Below are positions 1 through 8,268 of a DNA stretch of 64,000 bases, piece by piece (position 1 is the stretch's first letter; the number at the start of each line of letters is the position of its first letter). This DNA is from Eubacterium sp. (lineage in GTDB: Bacteria; Bacillota; Clostridia; Peptostreptococcales; Anaerovoracaceae). A model generated the notes under the pieces. It did not search any database. It was not told where the DNA came from and worked only from the letters and a program-made list of their open reading frames with translations. The stretch lies in the NCBI GenBank assembly GCA_017533915.1, contig JAFWHX010000004.1, positions 62,001 through 126,000 on the forward strand. Reading direction: 5' to 3'. The translations under genes and the position numbers were made by a program.

Positions 1-2124
1 GGTGCTCTGATCGCACTCGATATCGGACCGATCGGCCGTATGATGGAGCCAAACGGCGATATGTCGTTTGATGAGGCATATGACATATTCTCTGAGGTGG
101 TCAAAGCAGGAGAGGGTACTGATCTGATAGTATGCGAGACTATGACTGATCTCTATGAGCTGAGGGCAGCTGTGCTCTCTGCTAAAGAGAACAGTACGCT
201 GCCTGTTATATGTACCATGACGTTCGAAAAGGGAGGAAGGACTTTCTCAGGAACTGAAGCATCATCAATGGCACTGACCATGTCGGGACTTGGAGTCTCC
301 GCTCTAGGCATCAACTGTTCTCTCGGCCCTTCAGATTTTATTCCTATTCTTGACGAGATAACGAAGTGGACAGATCTTCCTATAATAGCAAAGCCTAATG
401 CCGGCCTTCCTGATCCTGTGACAGGACAATACATGATCGGTCCGGATGAGTTCGCCAGAGAGGCTTCAGGATTTGCCGAGCATGGCGCTAAACTTGTAGG
501 AGGATGCTGCGGCACTACGCCAGAATATATCAAAGCACTTAAAGCAGCATATTCATCAAAATCATATCAGCATCAGGAGCATCGCCCATTCTCAGCTGTA
601 TGCACTGCAGAAAAGACCGTTGAGATTGACAGGCCACTGATAATCGGAGAAAGGATCAATCCGACAGGCAAGAAAGCTCTGAAAGAAGCTATAAAAGAAG
701 GAAACTACGGCTATATTCTGGAACTTGCACTCAAGGAATCAGAGGAAGGAGCTTCGATACTCGACGTTAATGCAGGTGTTCCTCAGGTAGACGAGAAACA
801 AGTTATAGTAGATATTGTAAAAAAACTGCAGGGCAATGTGACAGCTCCGCTTCAGATAGATTCTGGCAATGTAGATGCGATCGAGGCAGCATTAAGGGTA
901 TATGCAGGGAAAGCCATCATCAATTCTGTGAACGGAAATGAGTCCTCTTTATCTTCTGTTCTTCCAGTCGCAGCGAAATATGGCGCTGCTGTTGTGGGGC
1001 TGACCCTTGATGAAAAAGGTATTCCCAAGACGGCACGAGAAAGAGTTGCCATTGCTGAGAAGATCCTTGACAGAGCACTTTCATATGGCATAAGAAAAGA
1101 GGATGTATTCATAGACTGCCTTACGCTTACAGTATCCGCCGAACCTGATTCATCCAATCAGACTCTAGATGCTCTCCAGGAGGTCAAGAACAGGCTTGGT
1201 CTTAAAACAGTACTTGGAGTTTCAAATATATCGTTTGGGCTCCCGGCAAGATCTGTCGTTAACGCAGCTTTCCTGCAGATGGCACTTTCACGCGGTCTTG
1301 ATCTTCCTATTATGGATCCGGGGGATCCGCTCATGATACGTGCGCTCGACACTAATGCACTGATCACGGGGAAGGATAAAAATGCCGCCTCATATATAGC
1401 GAAGTATATCAATCTTGACGTTAGTTCTGAAACAAGTGGATCATTAAACACTTCCAACGCAGATCATAATACTGAAGATGTGGAGCGGCAGAACAGTACA
1501 GATCTTGTCTATCTTATACAGAACGGTCTTGAAGAAAAAGTCTGTGATACCGTACGGAGCATGCTCGAGCATGAAGATCCGCTTGACGTTATCTCTCAGA
1601 AACTTATACCTGTAATGGACAGAACTGGCGAAGATTTCGAAAAGGGACGTATATTCATACCGCAGCTGCTTACAGCAGCAAAAACAGCACAGAAGGCTTT
1701 TGATGTAGTGAAGGATAAGATCGCGGAGACAGGTCAGGAAGGTCCGTCACGAGGTACTATAATAATAGCTACAGTAAAAGGCGACGTTCATGATATAGGA
1801 AAGAATATAGCAAAAGTCGTTCTGGACAACTATGGATATGAGATCATCGATCTTGGCAAGGACGTCAGTCCTGAAACGATACTTGACAAGGCAAAAGAAA
1901 CGGGAGCCCGTCTTGTTGGGCTTTCAGCCCTTATGACTACTACGCTCCCGAACATGGAGAAAACAGTAAAGCTTATAAAGGAAAAAGCCCCAGGATGCTT
2001 TGTTATGGCAGGCGGGGCAGTGGTGACAGAAGAATATGCACGTATGATCGGAGCTGACTTCTATGTTCCAGATGCGCAGGCATCAGCTAAAGCGGCAGGC
2101 GCAGTATATGACAAAGAACTGTAA
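1..2124 (+). CDS. metH: Cobalamin-dependent methionine synthase, 5' end outside window
   Basis: Transfers the methyl group of 5-methyltetrahydrofolate to homocysteine through cobalamin. The reading frame is open from base 1, so the start lies upstream. Visible in order: the rest of the homocysteine-binding barrel with the zinc cysteines in GINCS and GGCCGT, a pterin-binding barrel beginning near IIGERINPTG, a helical cobalamin cap, and a Rossmann cobalamin domain with the DVHDIGKN motif that supplies the axial histidine. The protein stops right after the cobalamin domain, so it lacks the C-terminal AdoMet reactivation domain of E. coli MetH. This short form is common in Clostridia and Thermotoga, where a separate protein presumably reactivates the enzyme. 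The lipoprotein gene follows 16 bp later. Confidence 0.93.
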   Translation, partial: GALIALDIGPIGRMMEPNGDMSFDEAYDIFSEVVKAGEGTDLIVCETMTDLYELRAAVLSAKENSTLPVICTMTFEKGGRTFSGTEASSMALTMSGLGVSALGINCSLGPSDFIPILDEITKWTDLPIIAKPNAGLPDPVTGQYMIGPDEFAREASGFAEHGAKLVGGCCGTTPEYIKALKAAYSSKSYQHQEHRPFSAVCTAEKTVEIDRPLIIGERINPTGKKALKEAIKEGNYGYILELALKESEEGASILDVNAGVPQVDEKQVIVDIVKKLQGNVTAPLQIDSGNVDAIEAALRVYAGKAIINSVNGNESSLSSVLPVAAKYGAAVVGLTLDEKGIPKTARERVAIAEKILDRALSYGIRKEDVFIDCLTLTVSAEPDSSNQTLDALQEVKNRLGLKTVLGVSNISFGLPARSVVNAAFLQMALSRGLDLPIMDPGDPLMIRALDTNALITGKDKNAASYIAKYINLDVSSETSGSLNTSNADHNTEDVERQNSTDLVYLIQNGLEEKVCDTVRSMLEHEDPLDVISQKLIPVMDRTGEDFEKGRIFIPQLLTAAKTAQKAFDVVKDKIAETGQEGPSRGTIIIATVKGDVHDIGKNIAKVVLDNYGYEIIDLGKDVSPETILDKAKETGARLVGLSALMTTTLPNMEKTVKLIKEKAPGCFVMAGGAVVTEEYARMIGADFYVPDAQASAKAAGAVYDKEL

Positions 2125-2140
2125 GACAGGAGATAAAGGC

Positions 2141-3586
2141 ATGACCATCAATAAAAGAATAACATCATATATATTGCTGGCGGCAGTGATGGTTCTGATC
2201 GCTGTATTTCTTTGCGGTTGTGAGGAGAAACCGGACGAAACGATCAGTGTCAATGCGCTTCAGGAAAAGATCGAAAACAAGACTGAGGCATACCTGACAG
2301 ATCTATCTGATTCGAGATCCGGACTCACCACAAATGAAAAGATGGCGAAATATATCTTGAACTGGGCAGAATCCAAGGGAATACGCGTTAAAACGGAAGG
2401 CGAAGTCATAGTTATGAATGTAGATGGTTCAGAGCTATATAAAGATGCTCCCAAGACCATCATAGTATGCCCATATGATCAGGAAAACTTTGACGGTACG
2501 ATGAACGCTCTTGTACTTGCTTTCTATGTGCTGAAAAACAATGAAGATACTGGCAGGCTCACAGCTCTTTTCATTCCGGAGAAAGCTCATGATATGTCAT
2601 CAGCAGATCTTCTTGAAAAAAAATATTTCGGAAAGAAAACAAGAGTGATATGCCTCAACGGAGATGAACACGCAAGTGTCGCAAGGATGACCGGAGGATC
2701 ATCTCGTTATGTCTTCAGCAAAGATTACACAATGACGAAGCCAAAGAACAAGCTCGCATATAAGCTTAAGATAACCGGAGTCAGGAACAGTCAGGTGGAC
2801 AACAACATAAACGAGAAACTCAATCCGATCGTAGAGCTGAATACTTTGCTCGCAAGTCTCAGAAGCTCCAGTATTGACTTTGAGATAGGATCCATGAAAG
2901 GCGGACAGGACGGTCTTTTATATCCTGGAGAATGTGTACTGACGATAACTGTTGATGAAGACAGACAATCGGCAGTTGAAAGAAAGATCATGTCAAGGAT
3001 CGAATCATTCGACAGAAGAAAGAAAGCAACAGACCCCGATGCTGTGTTTGAGTTTGAAGAAGCGAGCCGTCCGGGCAAGGTGATACGGCAGAAGGATTCG
3101 TCTGAGCTGGTCGGCTTTATCTATACTCTTCTTGAAGATGAATATCATAGAGATGAGGATACAGACAAACTCATGGCTGTATGTGACATTTCATTTATAA
3201 GCACTAAGGACGGCAAGATACGAATCGGATCTAACGCATGCAGTACCGATGAAGACAGGCTTAAAGAAATAGATCAGGCTGAAAAGACACTTTGCGGCCT
3301 ATCGGGTTTTGAATACAAGAAAGAGTCCACATATCCGTCATGGGATGAATCGCTGACCGAAGATACGTCAGCATTCACAGCTGCATTCAAGAAAGCATAT
3401 AAGAAATATACCGGCAAAAAGCTCAAGACTGATCCTCAGGTAACGCCATCTTATACTTCAGCAGTTAAGAAACTGCAGGATAAATGTGATATGCTTGCGG
3501 TCACGGTAAGTCCTAATACTTTAACAGACCTTACTGGAACAGTGATGGAATATCTGATACAGTCCAATGTAAACGAAGAAAAATGA
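2141..3586 (+). CDS. Lipoprotein with degenerate M20 (PepD-like) peptidase fold
   Basis: The 481-residue product starts with a lipoprotein signal: basic residues, a hydrophobic stretch and the lipobox FLCGC with Cys at about 24. ATG 2141 is chosen because AGGAG lies just upstream and the signal begins there. The body resembles aminoacyl-histidine dipeptidases (M20C) block by block: an N-terminal SGLTTNEKMAKYIL segment, a strand IIVCPYDQ where the family has a metal-binding HLD, then EKAHDM for the catalytic EEAGM, a VDNNINEKLNP insertion-domain segment, GGQDGLLYPGE for GGTLRNAIPRE, and YPSWDES near the C-terminus. Several expected metal ligands, including the first His and the C-terminal His, are replaced. 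I infer a surface lipoprotein that binds peptides or has lost catalysis. The family match was made by eye. Confidence 0.6.
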   Translation: MTINKRITSYILLAAVMVLIAVFLCGCEEKPDETISVNALQEKIENKTEAYLTDLSDSRSGLTTNEKMAKYILNWAESKGIRVKTEGEVIVMNVDGSELYKDAPKTIIVCPYDQENFDGTMNALVLAFYVLKNNEDTGRLTALFIPEKAHDMSSADLLEKKYFGKKTRVICLNGDEHASVARMTGGSSRYVFSKDYTMTKPKNKLAYKLKITGVRNSQVDNNINEKLNPIVELNTLLASLRSSSIDFEIGSMKGGQDGLLYPGECVLTITVDEDRQSAVERKIMSRIESFDRRKKATDPDAVFEFEEASRPGKVIRQKDSSELVGFIYTLLEDEYHRDEDTDKLMAVCDISFISTKDGKIRIGSNACSTDEDRLKEIDQAEKTLCGLSGFEYKKESTYPSWDESLTEDTSAFTAAFKKAYKKYTGKKLKTDPQVTPSYTSAVKKLQDKCDMLAVTVSPNTLTDLTGTVMEYLIQSNVNEEK

Positions 3587-3655
3587 CGATAATACGCGAC
3601 AAGATCAATTATAAGGCATGAATTGAAAAATTTACTGATTTTAAGAAAATAATGC

Positions 3656-3685
3656 TTGTGTTATCATCTGCCGTTGTGTTATAAT
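3656..3685 (+). promoter_or_regulatory. Sigma-70-type promoter for rpmB
   Basis: TTGTGT, an 18-bp spacer, then a perfect TATAAT, 46 bp before the rpmB start and behind a 145-bp gap. This fits a vegetative promoter for the short rpmB transcript, which ends at the terminator beyond 3942. Confidence 0.65.
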
Positions 3686-3731
3686 GCAACACGTGTGATA
3701 TCGGAATCACAAAAAGAGGAGGCCAAATCAA

Positions 3732-3923
3732 ATGTCAAGAAAATGTGAAGTCTGCGGAAAAGGACAGGTTTCAGGAAACAACGTTTCCCATTCGAACAGA
3801 CATTCCAGAAGAAAGTGGAACGCTAATATTCAGACTGTTAGAATAGATGATAACGGAACTATCAGAAAAGCAAATGTCTGCACGAAGTGTCTCAGATCCG
3901 GAAAAGTAAACCGCGCAGTATAA
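3732..3923 (+). CDS. rpmB: 50S ribosomal protein L28
   Basis: A 63-residue basic protein of the large ribosomal subunit. It begins MSRKCEVCGKG and has a second CxxC pair near the end (VCTKC), so this is the zinc-ribbon form of L28. NVSHSNRHSRR is the typical RNA-binding core. AGAGGAGG precedes the start. It has its own promoter and a strong terminator. The Asp23 gene follows, as in many Firmicutes. Confidence 0.97.
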   Translation: MSRKCEVCGKGQVSGNNVSHSNRHSRRKWNANIQTVRIDDNGTIRKANVCTKCLRSGKVNRAV

Positions 3924-3941
3924 AAGAATAAGGTTATCCGG

Positions 3942-3985
3942 ACTGTCATATCAATGGGTGAGCCATCTGATATGACAGTTTTTTA
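3942..3985 (+). terminator. Rho-independent terminator after rpmB
   Basis: A 12-bp perfect inverted repeat (ACTGTCATATCA / TGATATGACAGT) with a 14-nt loop is followed directly by a run of six T. It lies 19 bp after the rpmB stop. Confidence 0.85.
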
Positions 3986-4048
3986 TTGCCCTGAAGTCTG
4001 ATATAATGATGATAACAGTATTTTATCTGACCGAGGCGGTGAGTGTAT

Positions 4049-4477
4049 ATGGCGATCTCAATAGAAACTGAACTGGGTGAAGTAAAGATCACCAGACAGG
4101 TGATAGCAGGAATCATATCGGATATAATGTCAGAACCGGGAATGTCTGACAGGATATGGCCTGCAACAGAACACGGACATGCTATAGGAAAGCGGTCCAT
4201 GATCGCTGAGATCGTAGATATCCGTGATACTGATTTTGCGTCAAACATTGAAGTAACTACCGCAGATTCCGGCGAGGTGACCATAGAGTTCAGTGTAATC
4301 GTACGATTCGGCGTAAGTATCAAAACCCTCAACCGCACGTTATCTGACAGGATCGTAAATGATATGCATTATTTACTTGGAGTCAGTCCGTCAGTCATAA
4401 TAATCAACATCGCAGGCGTAAAGTCAAGACAGATCGCCAGGAGAAACACAAGAACGATATACAGGTATAACGACTGA
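4049..4477 (+). CDS. Asp23/Gls24 family envelope-stress protein
   Basis: A 142-residue protein of the Asp23/Gls24 (DUF322) family, the YloU type found next to rpmB. The N-terminal stretch ETELGEVKITRQVIAGIISDI and the strand EVTIEFSVIVRFG are characteristic. Family members sit at the membrane or modulate neighbouring kinases, and this copy's job is not known. ATG 4049 follows GGTGAG at a short spacing. A GTG at 4043 in the same frame is possible but overlaps that site. In most Firmicutes a fatty-acid kinase (fakA/yloV) gene comes next, but here recG begins 4 bp after the stop. Confidence 0.85.
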   Translation: MAISIETELGEVKITRQVIAGIISDIMSEPGMSDRIWPATEHGHAIGKRSMIAEIVDIRDTDFASNIEVTTADSGEVTIEFSVIVRFGVSIKTLNRTLSDRIVNDMHYLLGVSPSVIIINIAGVKSRQIARRNTRTIYRYND

Positions 4478-4481
4478 TCTC

Positions 4482-6527
4482 ATGGAACTTTCCGACAGTG
4501 TAACAACTTTAAAAGGTATCGGGCCAAAGAAAGCCGAACTGCTCGCAGGACAGGGCATATTCACGCTCAACGATATTATAATGCGGTTTCCGAGGAAATA
4601 TGAAGACAGGCGCGAGATAATACCGGTATCAGAGCTTCAGGCCGGAAAAGATCAGCTCATTCATGTAAAAGTGCTTTCCAGAAGGTACAGCGGCTTCAGA
4701 TATAAGAAAAAATCGCCGCTGCTTCTGTTATGTGAAGATGATTCTGGCGGCAGGATAGAGGTCGTTTTCTTTAACGGAGCCTATATCGCCAATCTGTTCA
4801 ATGCCGGAGCCGAATATACTTTCTACGGCCGCGTTACAGAGAACCGCGGAGCCTTACAGATGGTGCACCCCGAATTTCACAGAAAAGGTGATCCCGACGA
4901 TATCAGAGGGATCATACCTGTATATCCGGGAACAGAAGGGATCTCCCAGAATGAATACCGAAGAATGGTCCGCGCCTGTGAACCTCTTATTGATGGTATC
5001 GGCGAGTGGCTTCCCGGGGATCTTCCGGAAAGATACAGACTTGCTGATCCCGCTTTCGCTGTACGCAACATCCATTTCCCTGATGATGAGAAAAAGATCC
5101 GGCAGGCAAGATACAGACTAATCTTTGATGAACTTCTTACGCTTGAGACAGGTATGCTGTCGATACGCGGACAGATAGCTGACTGGAAAAGCGGTGCAGT
5201 GATAGATCCGGCTCCAGCTGATGAATTCGTGAAGACTCTTCCTTTTGAACTTACTGACGGTCAGAAAGAAGCATGGAAAGATATATCTGATGATCTGATG
5301 TCTCATAAGGCAATGAACAGACTGATTCAGGGAGACGTGGGTTCAGGCAAGACCGTTATCGCTGAGATGGCGATGTTCGCTGCCGTAAAGTCTGGATATC
5401 AGGCCGTTATGATGGCTCCTACCGAGATACTGGCCAAGCAGCATTTCAAGACTCTCACAGATGATCTGAGCATGCTCGGCATACGCATCGCCATACTCAC
5501 CGGGAGCATGAAGCAGAAAAATAAAAATGAAACGCTGAAGCGACTGGCCGACGGCGATATAGATGTGCTGATCGGTACACACGCTCTTATAGAGCCAGGT
5601 GTTCAGTTTCATTCACTTGGACTCGCTGTGACAGATGAGCAGCATAGATTTGGAGTAGAGCAGCGTCATATGCTCTCAGGAAAGGGCGAGGGCATAAACA
5701 TAATGGTAATGACTGCCACGCCTATTCCCAGAACGCTGGCTGTGATCATTTATGGAGATCTGGATATATCACAGATCCATACTATGCCTGCAGGAAGAAA
5801 AAAGATAATAACAAAAGTCGCTCACCCTGAAGACAGGATGGTGATGTATGACTTTGTAAAAAAGAAGATGAGGCAGGGCCAGCAGGCATATGTCGTAGCT
5901 CCACTGATAAGCGAATCAGATAAGATAGACGCAAATTCCGCAGAAGAACTGTTCGATGAGCTTTCAGACCTGTTCAGAGGCTTCAGGCTTGCGCTTCTTC
6001 ACGGCAGCATCGATCCTGCTGAAAAAGACAGGATCATGACAGATTTTGCCGATCACAAGATAGACATGCTCATCTCAACAGTAGTGATAGAGATAGGTAT
6101 CAACGTGCCAAATGCGACTGTGATGGTGATAGAGAACTGTGAACGCTTCGGCCTTGCACAGATGCATCAGCTTAGAGGTCGTGTCGGCCGCGGGAGCGAG
6201 AAATCATACTGTTTCCTGGTTATGGAGCATGAGTCGGATATCGCGCTGCAGAGAGCGGCTATACTGGAAGAATCATCTGATGGATTCAGGATCGCTGAAG
6301 AAGACCTGAGGCTCCGTGGACCGGGCGAGATCTTCGGAACAAAACAACATGGTATACCTGAGCTGAACATAAGTGATCTTGTAAGTCATGCCGACGTCCT
6401 TGAAAAAGCCAAACAGGCAGCTCAGGACATTCTTCATGACGATCCTCATCTCACCGCTGACCAGGATCAGGCACTCAAAAAACGAGTAAGAAATATGTTC
6501 GGCGACGATATACACCTGGAACTTTAA
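4482..6527 (+). CDS. recG: ATP-dependent DNA helicase RecG
   Basis: Branch-migrating helicase that reverses stalled replication forks and processes recombination intermediates. It has 681 residues, the normal length. The N-terminal wedge domain starts with the helix-hairpin-helix-like TLKGIGPKKAELL, followed by an OB fold. Helicase motifs are clear: Walker A GDVGSGKT near residue 284, DEQH near 385, TATPIPRTLA for motif III, and QLRGRVGRG for motif VI. The C-terminal part contains RGPGEIFGTKQHG, typical of RecG. It is tightly coupled to the Asp23 gene upstream and to rsmD 12 bp downstream. Confidence 0.97.
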   Translation: MELSDSVTTLKGIGPKKAELLAGQGIFTLNDIIMRFPRKYEDRREIIPVSELQAGKDQLIHVKVLSRRYSGFRYKKKSPLLLLCEDDSGGRIEVVFFNGAYIANLFNAGAEYTFYGRVTENRGALQMVHPEFHRKGDPDDIRGIIPVYPGTEGISQNEYRRMVRACEPLIDGIGEWLPGDLPERYRLADPAFAVRNIHFPDDEKKIRQARYRLIFDELLTLETGMLSIRGQIADWKSGAVIDPAPADEFVKTLPFELTDGQKEAWKDISDDLMSHKAMNRLIQGDVGSGKTVIAEMAMFAAVKSGYQAVMMAPTEILAKQHFKTLTDDLSMLGIRIAILTGSMKQKNKNETLKRLADGDIDVLIGTHALIEPGVQFHSLGLAVTDEQHRFGVEQRHMLSGKGEGINIMVMTATPIPRTLAVIIYGDLDISQIHTMPAGRKKIITKVAHPEDRMVMYDFVKKKMRQGQQAYVVAPLISESDKIDANSAEELFDELSDLFRGFRLALLHGSIDPAEKDRIMTDFADHKIDMLISTVVIEIGINVPNATVMVIENCERFGLAQMHQLRGRVGRGSEKSYCFLVMEHESDIALQRAAILEESSDGFRIAEEDLRLRGPGEIFGTKQHGIPELNISDLVSHADVLEKAKQAAQDILHDDPHLTADQDQALKKRVRNMFGDDIHLEL

Positions 6528-6538
6528 AGGAGTTAAAA

Positions 6539-7081
6539 ATGCGTGTTATTGCTGGTAGATATAAGGGCAGAAAGCTTGAAGCTCCACTAGACACGAGCGT
6601 CAGGCCTACGACTGACAAAGTCAAAGAGGCTCTTTTTGATATTCTAATGGGTGATGTAGATGGTTCCGTATTCTGTGATCTTTTCGCCGGAAGCGGCGCT
6701 ATCGGGATAGAAGCTCTTTCGAGAGGCGCAGAGAGATGCTGGTTCTGTGATTCTGACCGCGCCAGCATCAGGCTTGTTAAAGCAAATCTGAGAGCATGCG
6801 GCACAGGAGATGAAGCCAGGATCATAACCGGCGACTATAAGAAGGCTCTCCGTAAGATCACTGACAAAGTGGATATCTTTTTCATCGATCCTCCATATGA
6901 ATCCGGTGTATATGAGTCGTGCCTTTCACAGATAGAAATTCTTGATTTATTGACCGATGACGGTATAATTATAACTGAGCATGATTCCAGGACCGAGATG
7001 CCGGAACTGACAGACACACTTGATAAGGTCAGGGATCACAGATATGGCAAAACTGTTCTTTCTGTCTACAGAAAGAGATAG
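6539..7081 (+). CDS. rsmD: 16S rRNA (guanine-966 N2) methyltransferase
   Basis: Methylates G966 of 16S rRNA with AdoMet. The 180-residue protein starts MRVIAGRYKGRKL and has RPTTDKVKEALFDIL, the AdoMet-binding loop DLFAGSGAIGIEALSRGA, and the N-methyltransferase catalytic motif DPPY near residue 120. AAGGAG precedes the start. The order recG-rsmD-coaD is conserved in clostridia and supports the assignment. Confidence 0.95.
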   Translation: MRVIAGRYKGRKLEAPLDTSVRPTTDKVKEALFDILMGDVDGSVFCDLFAGSGAIGIEALSRGAERCWFCDSDRASIRLVKANLRACGTGDEARIITGDYKKALRKITDKVDIFFIDPPYESGVYESCLSQIEILDLLTDDGIIITEHDSRTEMPELTDTLDKVRDHRYGKTVLSVYRKR

Positions 7082-7097
7082 ATCCCGGGAGACCATA

Positions 7098-7586
7098 ATG
7101 ACAGGGAAAGCATTATACACAGGTTCTTTCGACCCGATGACTAACGGCCACCTCGACATAATCCGCAGAGCGTCACGTATGTTCGACGAGCTTACCGTAG
7201 GAGTCATCGTGAATCCGAGCAAAAACTGCCTTTTTACAGAGCAGGAGCGTGTCGAGATGATAAAAGAAGTCGTAAAAGATCTTGAAAATGTCAAAGTCGA
7301 CACATTTAAGGGACTTCTGGCTGATTATGTCAACAGCGGAGGTTTTGATCTTGTGGTAAGAGGCCTGAGAGCGACCACGGACTTTGAATACGAGATACAG
7401 ATGGCTCAGATGAACGCGAGACTCTTCAACGACGGTGTGGAGTCTGTTTTCCTGATGACGAGTCCTGAATACTCATTCATAAGCTCAAGCATGATAAAAG
7501 AAGTCGTCTCACTTCACGGCGATGCGGAAGGACTCGTCCCGGATGTCGTCCTTCAGAGAATTATAGAAAAATTTAAGGAGAATTAG
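7098..7586 (+). CDS. coaD: Phosphopantetheine adenylyltransferase
   Basis: Adenylates 4'-phosphopantetheine to dephospho-CoA, the penultimate step of coenzyme A synthesis. The 162-residue protein carries the nucleotidyltransferase signature GSFDPMTNGHLDI with the catalytic His, RGLRATTDFEYE, and SPEYSFISSS for phosphate binding. ATG 7098 is preferred over upstream in-frame codons because the family begins with a short lead to ALYTGSFDP and the upstream codons run inside rsmD. The next gene begins 2 bp after the stop. Confidence 0.96.
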   Translation: MTGKALYTGSFDPMTNGHLDIIRRASRMFDELTVGVIVNPSKNCLFTEQERVEMIKEVVKDLENVKVDTFKGLLADYVNSGGFDLVVRGLRATTDFEYEIQMAQMNARLFNDGVESVFLMTSPEYSFISSSMIKEVVSLHGDAEGLVPDVVLQRIIEKFKEN

Positions 7587-7588
7587 AA

Positions 7589-8182
7589 ATGACAGTTCTG
7601 GATCTTTTAGACGAACTTGAAGATATAGTTGATACAGCGCCTAATGTGCCTCTTACCGGAAAGATCATGGTAGAATCGAGTGAAGTGCTTGAGATCGTTG
7701 ATGATATCCGTAAAGCTCTTCCGGAAGACGTAAAACAGGCAAAATGGCTTAAAGATGAGAAAGAGCGTATTCTGGCCGAAGCGAAGGAAGAATATGAGAA
7801 GATCATCATGGAAGCAAAAAAGCAGGCAGGATTCCTGGTCGATAACAATGACATAACTCTTAAGGCCAAGAAGAGGGCGGATTCCATCAGCGACGCCGCG
7901 GACGACTATTCCAGAGTCCTCAAGATGAAGACATATGATTATCTCGATAAGATGCTGTATGACATGCAGGACAAGGTAGACACTCTGAACGTCAATTACG
8001 CTTCACAGATGTATGAATATCTTGAGAAGAGCTTCGAGGAGATCAATTCAGAGCTCCAGAAGAACCGTGACGAACTGAAAGAAATGGCTATACGAACGAA
8101 GAACGGCGAGGACTGGCTGTATGATGAGAAAGATCAGGAACAGTCCGGTGAGGCAGCACAGCCTGAGGAAGAGAAGAAATAA
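7589..8182 (+). CDS. Conserved coiled-coil protein of unknown function
   Basis: A 197-residue, strongly charged, mostly helical protein with no signal or membrane segment. Residues about 40-180 are heptad-like and rich in K, E and A (for example KEEYEKIIMEAKKQAGFLVDN), and the tail is acidic (QPEEEKK). Proteins of this kind sit directly after coaD in many clostridia and are sometimes labelled ATPase-like or DivIVA-like, but I see no nucleotide-binding motif. AAGGAG overlaps the coaD stop, so the two are probably co-translated. The function is not recognisable. A role as a cytoplasmic scaffold is only a guess. Confidence 0.75.
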   Translation: MTVLDLLDELEDIVDTAPNVPLTGKIMVESSEVLEIVDDIRKALPEDVKQAKWLKDEKERILAEAKEEYEKIIMEAKKQAGFLVDNNDITLKAKKRADSISDAADDYSRVLKMKTYDYLDKMLYDMQDKVDTLNVNYASQMYEYLEKSFEEINSELQKNRDELKEMAIRTKNGEDWLYDEKDQEQSGEAAQPEEEKK

Positions 8183-8203
8183 TAACAAATCTATACGACA
8201 ACG

Positions 8204-8232
8204 ATGCCATGCTCTTAATATGAGCATGGCAT
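8204..8232 (+). terminator. Stem-loop between coiled-coil gene and tmcAL
   Basis: An 11-bp perfect inverted repeat (ATGCCATGCTC / GAGCATGGCAT) with a 7-nt loop begins 22 bp after the stop. Only TT follows the stem, so termination may be weak. It could instead be an RNA-stabilising hairpin. Confidence 0.5.
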
Positions 8233-8268
8233 TTACACATTCACAGTAATAAAAGGAGATCGCCCATA

